Of a stretch of DNA of 15,876 nt, positions 1 to 6,915 are shown piece after piece; positions within the stretch are counted from its first letter, which is position 1; each line of letters starts with the position of its first letter. This DNA is from CAYJWL01 sp964373855 (GTDB lineage Bacteria; Patescibacteriota; Andersenbacteria; UBA10190). The translations under genes and the position numbers were made by a program. The stretch is taken from the NCBI GenBank assembly GCA_964373855.1, contig CAYJWL010000019.1, positions 1-15,876 on the forward strand. Reading direction: 5' to 3'. The notes under the pieces were generated by a model. That model was not told the DNA's origin. It did not search any database and saw only the letters and a program-made list of their open reading frames with translations.

Positions 1-2
1 AT

Positions 3-1919
3 ATTGTAGATATGGCTGGCGTGTTTTTGCTCCATCCCGGACTGCACAATTTCTGGCGCCAGTATAACCTGCGGGAGGATGATGTCTCATTTGGCCTCTG
101 GTGGCAGCACACTTGGCAGCAAACACAGAGCCAAGCCCGCCGCTGGTGGGCAGCGGAAAACATGCTTCGTTTTACCGGCATCGGGCTTTCCTGGGCCTCG
201 GGATTCACGCCTTTCGTCGACCAATTCTCGCATGTTCCATCCGGCGACTTGTGGGATGTTCCGTACGGGCACCTCGAGCAGGTTGAGGAACTTATTACCG
301 CGCTGGCCCGGGCCCGACAGAGCAATGTGCTGGTGGTCGGCCATCCCGGCGTTGGCCGGCTGGGAGTAGTAAAAGAGCTGGCCCGTCGTGTTAATGCTGC
401 CACTGCACATCCTGCGCTCAATGGTCAGCGCATTATATATATGCACATTAGCCAGTTACTTGCCCTGGGTGCCTCCGGCGCCGGTCAACTCTCCATGATA
501 TCGAGAGCCTTGGACGAGATGGAGCGTGCCGGCAATGTCGTCGCGGTCTTAGACGGGGTGAGCAGCATTCTGGGCGCTGCCGGCGAACAGCAGATCAATC
601 TGACTGATTTGCTCGTCCCGTTTTTCTCTTCGGGGAAAGTGCGCGTGGTTGTGATTATGTCGAGTGATGAATACCACGTGCGCATAAAAAACAACGCTGA
701 ACTGCTGCACTTTTTTGAAATTGTCCAGGTACCGCCGCTGGACGAGAGACAGACTCTGCAACTAATGGCGCTGACTGCCCCGACGTGGGAAACTGCCGCC
801 GATATGTTTGTGCCGTACCGGACGCTGCGGGAAATCGTTGCCAAAACTGCATCCATTTTGCCGTTTATTCCTTTTCCCGAGAAAGCCTTTGATCTGTTGG
901 AGGAAGCGGTTGTGCGGGCGCAGGGAAGCGGCGCGAACACTATTACCGTCGCAGATGTTCACCACCTCATTTCGCTCAAGGTGGGAGTTAATGTTGGCGT
1001 TATCAGCGGGCAGGAGCAGCAACACCTGCTCCAGCTGGAAGATATTATTCACCGGCGGATTGTGAATCAGGAAACGGCGGTGGCCGCGGTGGCGCGGGCC
1101 ATGATTCGCTCCCGCGCCGGAGTGCGCAGTCTCAAGCGGCCGATCGGAACGTTTCTGTTCCTGGGTCCGACCGGCGTGGGCAAAACGGAAACAGCCAAGG
1201 CGCTGGCTGAAGCGTATTTTGGTTCGCAGGATTATATGCAGCGTCTTGATATGACAGATTTTCAAGGAGAGCAAAGTGTCGAACGCCTGACAGGCGGAGG
1301 GTCTCATGAGACTGGCGCTCTGACAGCATTAATTGCCGATCATCCGTTCTCCGTATTGTTGCTTGATGAATTTGAGAAAGCCGATTCAGCAGTTAAGCAA
1401 ATGTTCCTGCCGGTATTTGACGAGGGATATATAACTGATCATCGCGGCCACAAGTATTCGTTTCATCACACGATTATCATTGCCACCAGCAATGCTGGCG
1501 CGGAATTTATTCGAACCGGTGTAAGTGCAACCGGTTCCGTGCCGGCGGATTTTAACGATCAGCTGCGCGAGCATATTCTGCGGCAAGGAATTTTCCAGCC
1601 GGAGGTCCTTAATCGATTTGATGGCGTTATAACATTTGCGCCGCTTACCCAAGAACATATCAAGCAAATTGCAACACTGATGCTGCGTAACCTAAACAAA
1701 CGGCTTGACGCCGAACGCGGCGTCACGGTTGCCATTACCGAGGAGCTGGTAGATTACCTGGCCAGGATTGGTTACGATCCCGAGTTCGGGGCAAGGCCGA
1801 TGGCGCGGGCGATTCAAGATACGGTTGAATACGTAGTCGCTGAACGGATCGTGCGGGCAGTAGTGCAACCGGGCCAGCAAATAACCATAGACACCCGTTC
1901 TTTGCCGGCTGCAGCATAA
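3..1919 (+). CDS. Clp-type double AAA+ ATPase, 5' end outside the window
   Basis: Predicted ATP-dependent protein-remodelling ATPase of the ClpA/B/C class. The frame is open to the window edge, so ATG 12 (used for numbering, 635 aa) may be internal. A Trp-rich lead-in (about 14-75) precedes a first AAA+ domain (about 85-330). Its Walker A is GHPGVGRL (110-117), with R116 and L117 where Lys-Ser/Thr is expected, and its Walker B ends D181-G182 instead of DE. The second domain (about 375-600) looks active: GPTGVGKT (385-392), LLLDEFEK with D452/E453, sensor TSN (492-494), arginine finger R535, sensor-2 GAR (593-595). The usual GYVG pore loop before Walker B is absent, replaced by a shorter Gly-rich segment near 427-435, and no IGF/VGF ClpP-docking loop is visible. 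It resembles CPR Clp-like ATPases; a proteolysis role is not supported. It converges on the next gene. Confidence 0.9.
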   Translation: MVDMAGVFLLHPGLHNFWRQYNLREDDVSFGLWWQHTWQQTQSQARRWWAAENMLRFTGIGLSWASGFTPFVDQFSHVPSGDLWDVPYGHLEQVEELITALARARQSNVLVVGHPGVGRLGVVKELARRVNAATAHPALNGQRIIYMHISQLLALGASGAGQLSMISRALDEMERAGNVVAVLDGVSSILGAAGEQQINLTDLLVPFFSSGKVRVVVIMSSDEYHVRIKNNAELLHFFEIVQVPPLDERQTLQLMALTAPTWETAADMFVPYRTLREIVAKTASILPFIPFPEKAFDLLEEAVVRAQGSGANTITVADVHHLISLKVGVNVGVISGQEQQHLLQLEDIIHRRIVNQETAVAAVARAMIRSRAGVRSLKRPIGTFLFLGPTGVGKTETAKALAEAYFGSQDYMQRLDMTDFQGEQSVERLTGGGSHETGALTALIADHPFSVLLLDEFEKADSAVKQMFLPVFDEGYITDHRGHKYSFHHTIIIATSNAGAEFIRTGVSATGSVPADFNDQLREHILRQGIFQPEVLNRFDGVITFAPLTQEHIKQIATLMLRNLNKRLDAERGVTVAITEELVDYLARIGYDPEFGARPMARAIQDTVEYVVAERIVRAVVQPGQQITIDTRSLPAAA

Positions 1920-1967
1920 GCCGGCGGTCGTAGCTGCTAGCCGAGGCATTATCCGGAATTACCAATC

Positions 1968-4193
1968 CTATTCCAGCGCCAGTTTCAATATTCTTGTGCC
2001 ATCGAGAGCGTATAAAGTTTTCTCGTCAGGCGAGATGCTTATATCGGTGAGCTTCTGGGCCGCCTCAACCAGAATTTGACGGACCAGTTGGCCAGTTTTT
2101 TCGTAGACAATCACGCGACGGTTTGGCGGATCAAGAACATACAGATATTGCATAGTATCGACGGTGAATAATCTGGCAGCAGACGATGTGCCAGGATCTG
2201 TTTGCTCTTGGGCAAACTCGGCCAGCTCTCCCTTGAAGAAGCGGCGGATTGTACCATCCTGATGGAGCGTAAAGATGTTGCCGTCGACCGCAATACTTTT
2301 AATGTCGCTCGTTGGCGCTTCGGCTTGCGTAATCCACGCCGATCCGCTGCTGTATCCGCGCAGTGTTTTATTGAATGAAAAGATATTGCCGCCGGCTTTG
2401 TCATAGGCATACAGCCGGTTGCCGAAGACAGCCATGTCCACCAGCTCCGGTTTGCTGCTGCTGAACTGGATATCCTGCGAGAGGAGCGTTTCGTCCTTGG
2501 CGTCGAAGAGGGCAATGCCGGCCGGATCTGTGCCAAATGTAATTGTTTTATCCGGCTGATGCACTGCTCCATGGGTGAGAAAGCCAATGCCTTGCGATGT
2601 TTGATGGACAACAACGGGCGCGGAGCCAGCTGTAACTTTTACGATTGAATTGTTTTCAGGATTAAAAGTATACACGGCATCATCAACCAGGAAAATTCTC
2701 GTAGGCTCTTTGCCTGATATGAGCGTGGCGACATCTCCTACCACCTCAACTTGTGCGCTCGAGGCGCGTGTAATGCGTTGCAGGCGATCATATTGCGCAG
2801 TAATTTCCGACGCCAGTAACGCTGATTCCTCGGCATAGAGCCCGCTCTGGTCCAAGCGCGCCGTTAAGTCGCGCGCTTCCTGCAGCAGACCTCTGGCCTG
2901 GTCGCGATTATCATAGATCAGCGCCGTTTCCGCTGCGCCTTTTTTAGTTCTGGCCTCATGAAGGAGTTCGCTCGCTTGCTGGAAATCCCGGTCGGCTGAC
3001 CGCTTTCTCTGCAAGAGGAAGATGCTGGTGGACAGAGCCAGTAGCAAAACAATTGCGATCACGGCAAACACCTTACTCGAAATAGGCAAGGTTGTTATAC
3101 CGTGGCGGATTCTGTTCGGTAGAGATTTTGTCCAGGCGAGGAGGCCGGCCCTGGTGCCGTTTTGTACCGGTGCGCCTGCGCGCGAAAAGTAAGGCAGGGT
3201 TTTTGCTTTGCCGCGGGAGGCCATTGTCTGCAGATTTCTCCCGGTGGCGCGCGAGGCCTTTATCAGAACGCGGCCGCCTTGTTGCGATCCGTATTTGAGC
3301 ACGGGCCAGACATACCGACGCATCGACTGCCACGCCGTCACTAATATTTGGGCGATAAAAAGGAATGTTTGTTGCCATGCTGAGCGGTGGATAATTAACG
3401 GTTGCCGCGGCGCCAGGTTGGCCTGATGTAAGCTGCTTGTTTGCCGGCGGTCCCGGACGGGAGCAGTTGCAGGTACCGCTGAACGATCCGCCTGCTGGGC
3501 CCCGTAGGGCGGCCGCAGAGACACGGTGAGCACTGCCAGCGGTTCGCGATGTCCCTGATCAGAATAGAGTTGCTCAAGTCGCTGTGAAATAGTTGCCGCT
3601 GCCTGCTCGAGCGTGAAGCGGCCGACATCGGCCAGCCGAAAAATCCTGCCAAAATTATTTGTGGTAAAAAACAGGATATCGGAGGCAGCAACTTCACCGC
3701 TCGCGACTTGGGAAAACGTCTGCAAGGGGTTGGTAATAGGAAAGTGTGCCAGTCCACTGGACGTGTCAACGAGGTGAGTTTTTCGCGCGACGTATACTTT
3801 GGCGCCACCAGCCACGCTTAAGTGAAGCTGCTGGCCAATCAACACTCCGACCGCCATATGGAAATAACCCATCCAGTCGCGCACGCCCTGTTCGGCGGTA
3901 TCATGCAGGATGAGGTTGGCCTGGTGTAATGCCATCTCAAAACTTGTGGCGGTGGAACGTCCCTGATCGCGGTAGTATTCGCGCTGCATAGCCGTCATGG
4001 TAGTTTCCAGCAGCTCGGCTCCCACGCCGCCTCTGTTTTCAGCTTCACCGGCCGCAAATAAGTAGCCGAAATCTTCTTCTCCGGGAGAAGGATCGAACAT
4101 ATATGTATCGCAGACAAACCTGCTGTCGCGGCACAAAATGAGCTCAGCAGTGTCAGGCTGAAGGATACGGTGTGGTGAGTGTCTGGACAGCAT
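1968..4193 (-). CDS. Membrane protein: PP2C-like pseudophosphatase, coiled coil, beta-propeller
   Basis: Residues about 15-230 follow the PP2C/PPM layout, but the metal-site positions are changed. The first DG is AG (49-50), the GDS-like strand reads AGGAKVYVAR (129-138), the late DG is NN (180-181) and the terminal DN is PL (219-220). It therefore looks like a phosphatase fold without catalysis. A basic Gln/Arg-rich linker contains a hydrophobic stretch near 277-290. One clear membrane helix (376-396) is followed by a predicted coiled coil (about 400-475) and repeated beta-strand units to the C terminus (480-742) that look like an NHL/YVTN-type propeller, for example the units around 587-600 and 718-731. 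GTG 4196 and ATG 4193 are adjacent; ATG is preferred behind the weak purine-rich site GAAGAAAAG. The PP2C part would be cytoplasmic and the propeller extracytoplasmic, a plausible envelope sensor. Function is inferred. Numbering counts from GTG 4196. Confidence 0.75.
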   Translation of the reverse strand: MLSRHSPHRILQPDTAELILCRDSRFVCDTYMFDPSPGEEDFGYLFAAGEAENRGGVGAELLETTMTAMQREYYRDQGRSTATSFEMALHQANLILHDTAEQGVRDWMGYFHMAVGVLIGQQLHLSVAGGAKVYVARKTHLVDTSSGLAHFPITNPLQTFSQVASGEVAASDILFFTTNNFGRIFRLADVGRFTLEQAAATISQRLEQLYSDQGHREPLAVLTVSLRPPYGAQQADRSAVPATAPVRDRRQTSSLHQANLAPRQPLIIHRSAWQQTFLFIAQILVTAWQSMRRYVWPVLKYGSQQGGRVLIKASRATGRNLQTMASRGKAKTLPYFSRAGAPVQNGTRAGLLAWTKSLPNRIRHGITTLPISSKVFAVIAIVLLLALSTSIFLLQRKRSADRDFQQASELLHEARTKKGAAETALIYDNRDQARGLLQEARDLTARLDQSGLYAEESALLASEITAQYDRLQRITRASSAQVEVVGDVATLISGKEPTRIFLVDDAVYTFNPENNSIVKVTAGSAPVVVHQTSQGIGFLTHGAVHQPDKTITFGTDPAGIALFDAKDETLLSQDIQFSSSKPELVDMAVFGNRLYAYDKAGGNIFSFNKTLRGYSSGSAWITQAEAPTSDIKSIAVDGNIFTLHQDGTIRRFFKGELAEFAQEQTDPGTSSAARLFTVDTMQYLYVLDPPNRRVIVYEKTGQLVRQILVEAAQKLTDISISPDEKTLYALDGTRILKLALE

Positions 4194-4338
4194 CACTTTT
4201 CTTCATTCTGATCAGATATAGATATACCCAGTAACAATACTTTACCCGGCGCAGCGAAGCGAGAGAAGAGTTGAAGTGTGTTTTATCTGTGCCCGGCAGA
4301 CCATCGATTTTAGGAAGACTTGTGTGTTGCTCTTTAGT

Positions 4339-4360
4339 CTATCTGCCCATGGGCAGATAG
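4339..4360. promoter_or_regulatory. Perfect 22-bp palindrome, candidate operator
   Basis: Each 11-nt arm reads CTATCTGCCCA on its own strand, with the dyad centred on CCATGG and no mismatch. No T-run follows on either strand, so it is not an intrinsic terminator. A degenerate copy with the same outer blocks (ATCTG then CAGA) lies at 4285-4300. It sits between two divergent genes, just upstream of a candidate promoter at 4371-4398, which fits binding by a dimeric regulator. The winged-helix protein at 4565 is an obvious but untested candidate. Confidence 0.6.
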
Positions 4361-4370
4361 TGTAAAATAA

Positions 4371-4398
4371 TTGTTGCTGGGCATAGAACAAGTATAGC
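4371..4398 (+). promoter_or_regulatory. Candidate sigma70-type promoter
   Basis: TTGTTG at 4371-4376 and TATAGC at 4393-4398 are separated by 16 bp, with 4 of 6 consensus bases in the -10. The promoter lies immediately downstream of the 22-bp palindrome. If used, it would give a leader of about 160 nt before the gene at 4565. A weaker alternative, TTGTTT 4476-4481 with CATAAA 4499-4504, lies nearer the start codon. Confidence 0.35.
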
Positions 4399-4564
4399 AC
4401 GTTGGGCCGTCTTGCTTCTTTCTATCCCCGCCAGTACACTCGAGGTATTCTTAGACTGTGCCGCGAAAAAAGAGCTTGTTTAGATTCTAATACGTACCCA
4501 TAAAGCCACTGTATGCATCATTAAGGTGTCGAGTATATAGCTGACACAACCATCCCAAACAGAT

Positions 4565-5206
4565 ATGACAGTAAGACAATTTCCTTTAGAAAAGATTTTC
4601 GGATCACGCACTCGTGTTAAAGTAATTACGCTGTTCACGACCGGGGTGAAGCGACCTTATTATGTACGGGAGATTTCCCGCACGGTCAACGAGCGGCTGA
4701 ATGCCGTCCGCCGGGAGCTTGGTATTCTGGAGAAAATCGGCATGTTGAAAAGTTACCAGGAACGGCGGCGCAAGTATTACGTTGTGGACGAATCCTTTAT
4801 GTTATTGAGTGAGCTGGCATCTATTATGCAGAAAGCCGGCCCCGGTATGGAAGATGTGTTATTTAAGCACATAGAGAATGTGGGAGACATTCAGTATGTT
4901 TGCGTTTCCGGATATTTCACGGGTGCGCAAGGCGCGCCAACCGATTTACTGATCATCGGTAACGTAGATGAAAAGAAGCTAGAGGCGTTCGCGCGGCGCG
5001 TTGAAAGTCAGATCAATAGAGAAATAATATATACGCCAATGACGATGAATGAATATCAGTACCGGCTTAATTTCAGCGATATGTTTTTACGCCAGCTCTT
5101 TGCTGCCCAGTACAAGGAAATTGTGAACCGCTTGCCGCAGGATTTGCAGCCGAGCAATCTGATACAAAAAGCTAGCAACATCGTTCGGGATTCTGTAGCA
5201 ACATGA
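4565..5206 (+). CDS. Winged-helix protein with nucleotidyltransferase-like C-terminal domain
   Basis: 213 aa. Residues about 7-75 form an ArsR/MarR-like winged helix: helix LEKIFGSRTRVKVITLF, a recognition region around REISRTVNERLNAVRRELGI (35-54), and a wing with the basic RRRKYYVVD turn (67-75). Residues about 95-165 resemble a minimal nucleotidyltransferase fold. The usual GS...DxD signature is reduced to VSGYFTGAQGAPTDLLIIG (114-132), with a single Asp (D127), so transferase activity is doubtful. The C-terminal helix region (about 168-205) is unassigned. Proteins of this architecture are frequent in archaea and CPR and are usually called transcriptional regulators; the targets are unknown. 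No Shine-Dalgarno site precedes ATG 4565. The upstream palindrome makes autoregulation possible. A gap of 94 nt with its own candidate promoter separates it from the membrane-protein pair downstream. Confidence 0.8.
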   Translation: MTVRQFPLEKIFGSRTRVKVITLFTTGVKRPYYVREISRTVNERLNAVRRELGILEKIGMLKSYQERRRKYYVVDESFMLLSELASIMQKAGPGMEDVLFKHIENVGDIQYVCVSGYFTGAQGAPTDLLIIGNVDEKKLEAFARRVESQINREIIYTPMTMNEYQYRLNFSDMFLRQLFAAQYKEIVNRLPQDLQPSNLIQKASNIVRDSVAT

Positions 5207-5226
5207 CCGACTAAGAGTTCTCCCGC

Positions 5227-5255
5227 GTGACTTTTGTTGTCGCACGATCTACAAT
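5227..5255 (+). promoter_or_regulatory. Candidate promoter for the membrane-protein pair
   Basis: GTGACT (5227-5232, 4 of 6 to TTGACA) and TACAAT (5250-5255, 5 of 6) are exactly 17 bp apart, about 45 nt before the DUF1761-like start. A 7-bp inverted repeat, ACGATCT 5244-5250 and AGATCGT 5263-5269, covers the -10 and the predicted start site. It could be an operator or a short leader hairpin; no T-run follows it. Confidence 0.45.
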
Positions 5256-5300
5256 AAACAGCAGATCGTTTGTGACGCATATTAATTATGGAAGGCGGTG

Positions 5301-5723
5301 ATGACAGTGCCAATTGTCGATATAAATTGGGTAGCAGTTATTGTCGCGGCTATCGTAAGCATGGCACTGGGGGCGTTCTGGTATTCACCAGCTGGTTTTG
5401 GCAAGCAGTGGGTGGCCTTGATGGGTTTTACTGATCAACAGCAGAAAGCCATGAAAAAAGGTGCCGGTAAGGCGTATGCCTTGGCATTCATCGGGGCGCT
5501 TATAACATCCGCCGTGCTGGCTATGCTGGTTGATTGGGCCCAGGCAATCACTATGATAGATGGCGCAAAAGTCGGGTTTTGGATCTGGCTTGGTTTTGTT
5601 GCCACAACTATGGCTGGAATGATGTTGTGGGAAGGCAAGCCGATGAAACTATACACGCTGAACAGCGGATACCATCTGGTAAACTTCATACTCATGGGTG
5701 CAATTCTAGCCGCTTGGATGTAG
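5301..5723 (+). CDS. DUF1761-like small integral membrane protein
   Basis: 140 aa from ATG 5301; GTG 5298 would add one Met. ATG is preferred because the purine-rich GGAAGG at 5290-5295 is then correctly spaced. Four membrane helices are visible at about residues 9-27, 55-77, 86-106 and 117-139. The segment ALGAFWYSPAGFGKQWVALM after helix 1 matches the WYxPxxFGKxWxxLMG hallmark of DUF1761, and the late N-SGYHLVNF stretch also fits. The family's biochemical role is not established. The next gene starts 10 nt after the stop, which indicates cotranscription. Confidence 0.85.
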   Translation: MTVPIVDINWVAVIVAAIVSMALGAFWYSPAGFGKQWVALMGFTDQQQKAMKKGAGKAYALAFIGALITSAVLAMLVDWAQAITMIDGAKVGFWIWLGFVATTMAGMMLWEGKPMKLYTLNSGYHLVNFILMGAILAAWM

Positions 5724-5733
5724 GTCAAGGCGC

Positions 5734-6339
5734 ATGCGCGATCAATCGAACAGGACAGCGCGCCCAGAAACGCCCACGGTCATGGTTTTTAGCCGGATGG
5801 CGTTTCTTTTATATTTTTTATTTTTGCTTAGCCTCATCCTTCGCGGGCAATTACCTTACTACGCGCTCTTGTGGGTAGGGTATTTGCTTGGCATCTACAT
5901 TGTGGCTGAGAAAATCTATGATGTTTTTCGCAAGAGGGATATCAATTTGAGTTTTGCTTTTCCTTTAATAGTTGCCGTATATCTTTTACATCTGATTTCG
6001 CTGCTCGTGCGCGGCCAGGAAGAATTTCCTCTCTTGAACCGAGCCGAACACTTTGCCAGTTTTGTCCTCATTACGTATATTGTCTGGATTTTCTTTCTTA
6101 AATATTTACCACAGGACGTATGGCAAAAACATCCTTACTACACCGCTTTTCTTGTACTGGCGATTACGTCTCTAGCCGGGGTAGGTAACGAACTGTTTGA
6201 GTTGCTTTTTGACGGCATCTTCAAAACCGATCTGGTGGGCGGGCAGTATGATACCTCAATGGATTTGCTGATGAATACTCTCGGCAGCGGTTCGTTTCTG
6301 ATAGTCCAGCTGATAATGAGTGAAGGAGAGAAGACATAG
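5734..6339 (+). CDS. DUF2238/YjdF-like polytopic membrane protein
   Basis: 201 aa, about six hydrophobic helices (near 22-38, 42-60, 73-93, 106-123, 136-152, 180-195). Three blocks parallel the YjdF/DUF2238 family: NRAEHF (102-107) for the DRxGHF block, NELFELLFD (152-160) for the YELxEW block, and QYDTSMDLLMNTLGS (171-185) for the WDTQxDMxxxxxGA block. The clustered His, Glu and Asp near the membrane face suggest metal or small-molecule binding, but no activity is established. The start is uncertain: ATG 5734 has only a weak AAGG, and internal Met17 or Met22 lies closer to the first helix. It follows the DUF1761-like gene by 10 nt, so one transcript is likely. Assignment rests on motif resemblance, and a VanZ-like protein is a weaker alternative. 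Confidence 0.7.
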   Translation: MRDQSNRTARPETPTVMVFSRMAFLLYFLFLLSLILRGQLPYYALLWVGYLLGIYIVAEKIYDVFRKRDINLSFAFPLIVAVYLLHLISLLVRGQEEFPLLNRAEHFASFVLITYIVWIFFLKYLPQDVWQKHPYYTAFLVLAITSLAGVGNELFELLFDGIFKTDLVGGQYDTSMDLLMNTLGSGSFLIVQLIMSEGEKT

Positions 6340-6586
6340 ACTGGCCCTTCGACTATTGGCCAACTTCACTCCTCAAGGAGCTTCCCAACTTCGCCAAAGG
6401 CTGCGCTGGGCGCGGCGCTAGCCACAGCCTGCCTGCAATTCCGTAGCTCGGCATATAATAGCCCTACTTCGCCCCCACATCCTGCAGGGGCTACACAGGG
6501 CACAACCCTTCCCGAGGCTGACGCCGAGTGAAGGATTGTGGATAAATCACCCCGCCACAGTGTTGTCATGTGGTATATAGCGTAGT
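6340..6586. other. GC-rich, inverted-repeat-rich non-coding stretch
   Basis: There is no credible gene here. Successive inverted repeats are AGGCTG 6398-6403 with CAGCCT 6425-6430; a nested pair GCCCT/AGGGC (6461-6465, 6497-6501) enclosing GCCCC/GGGGC; and CACAACCCTTC 6501-6511 with GAAGGATTGTG 6530-6540, which also encloses GGC/GCC. None is followed by a T-run. The stretch could be a structured RNA, a degenerate mobile repeat or a read-through barrier after the membrane-protein operon. Confidence 0.55.
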
Positions 6587-6623
6587 AAAGTGGATGTAGG
6601 TGGAAAAAAGTGGGGAAAAGTGG
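6587..6623 (+). promoter_or_regulatory. Four MraZ boxes at 10-bp spacing
   Basis: Heptamers AAAGTGG (6587-6593), TAGGTGG (6597-6603), AAAGTGG (6607-6613) and AAAGTGG (6617-6623) are each separated by exactly 3 nt, giving one helical turn per repeat. Tandem AAAGTG-type or TGGG-type repeats upstream of mraZ are the known binding sites of the MraZ multimer, and mraZ lies downstream here. The last box overlaps the expected -35 position of the TATAGT -10 at 6641-6646, consistent with autorepression of the dcw operon. Confidence 0.9.
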
Positions 6624-6646
6624 GGGGCACTGTGCCAAAGTATAGT
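6618..6646 (+). promoter_or_regulatory. Candidate mraZ promoter
   Basis: TATAGT at 6641-6646 matches the -10 consensus at 5 of 6 positions. The -35 slot 17 bp upstream (6618-6623) falls inside the fourth MraZ box and is not consensus. The spacer carries the small dyad GGCACTGTGCC (6626-6636). Transcription from here would give a leader of roughly 260 nt before mraZ. Confidence 0.5.
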
Positions 6647-6649
6647 GCA

Positions 6650-6915
6650 CAATGCTTCAGTTCTTTTGTTTGTTGCCGTAAATTCGTTACTCTCTCTCTT
6701 TACCTTCGCGCTTGGCGGGCACTCTCTTTATGATCGCCAGGCGTGGGGGTAGAGCTGTTCCTTCCTAATTCCACATTCATTTGGATCAAGTTTTGGCAGA
6801 GGCCCGGCAGGGGGTTTGCAGCGAAAGCGGGGCCACCGAAAGGAGAAGGTCTGCAAAAACATGGGGGCGCCCGGAGACCGAAGCGTTATTTCCTGACTTT
6901 GAAAGATCAGCAGCT
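6650..6915 (+). other. Long, partly structured mraZ leader
   Basis: About 265 nt lie between the predicted transcription start and mraZ. The distal part folds locally: GCAGA 6796-6800 with TCTGC 6850-6854, enclosing GGCCC/GGGCC arms around a GCGAAAGC tetraloop-type hairpin (near 6821-6828), then GGTCT with AGACC (about 6848-6879). A short ORF (ATG 6861 to TGA 6896, 11 codons) lies in it but has no well-spaced ribosome site. No known riboswitch class is recognised. Confidence 0.4.

Larger units (their letters stand above)
4194..4564. other. Gene-free spacer between divergent genes
   Basis: This 371-bp stretch separates the minus-strand pseudophosphatase gene from the plus-strand winged-helix gene, so it must hold promoters for both. 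It contains a perfect 22-bp palindrome, a degenerate relative of it about 55 bp away, and a candidate plus-strand promoter, each listed separately. I found no convincing minus-strand promoter; AT-rich TATATC copies near 4215-4226 could provide a -10. No ORF of substance is visible. Confidence 0.6.

Noticed and set aside
4339..4360. 22-bp palindrome as an intrinsic terminator
   Set aside because: Neither strand has a T-run after it, and it lies between the 5' ends of divergent genes, where no terminator is needed.
6587..6623. CRISPR-like or satellite repeat
   Set aside because: The 7-nt units with 3-nt spacers match MraZ boxes in size, sequence and position; no CRISPR-length repeats occur anywhere in the window.
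6366..6650. 94-codon minus-strand ORF across the hairpin region
   Set aside because: It runs through the hairpins and MraZ boxes, has no family resemblance and no ribosome site; it appears to be a by-product of GC-rich repeats.
6780..6900. Possible RNase P RNA or other known structured RNA in the mraZ leader
   Set aside because: GNRA-like hairpins and AAAGGAG-type strings are present, but the conserved RNase P core sequences are not, and the region is too short.
6781..6915. N-terminal extension of mraZ from TTG 6781
   Set aside because: The 45 extra residues are unlike MraZ, there is no ribosome site, and ATG 6916 gives the canonical N terminus and length.
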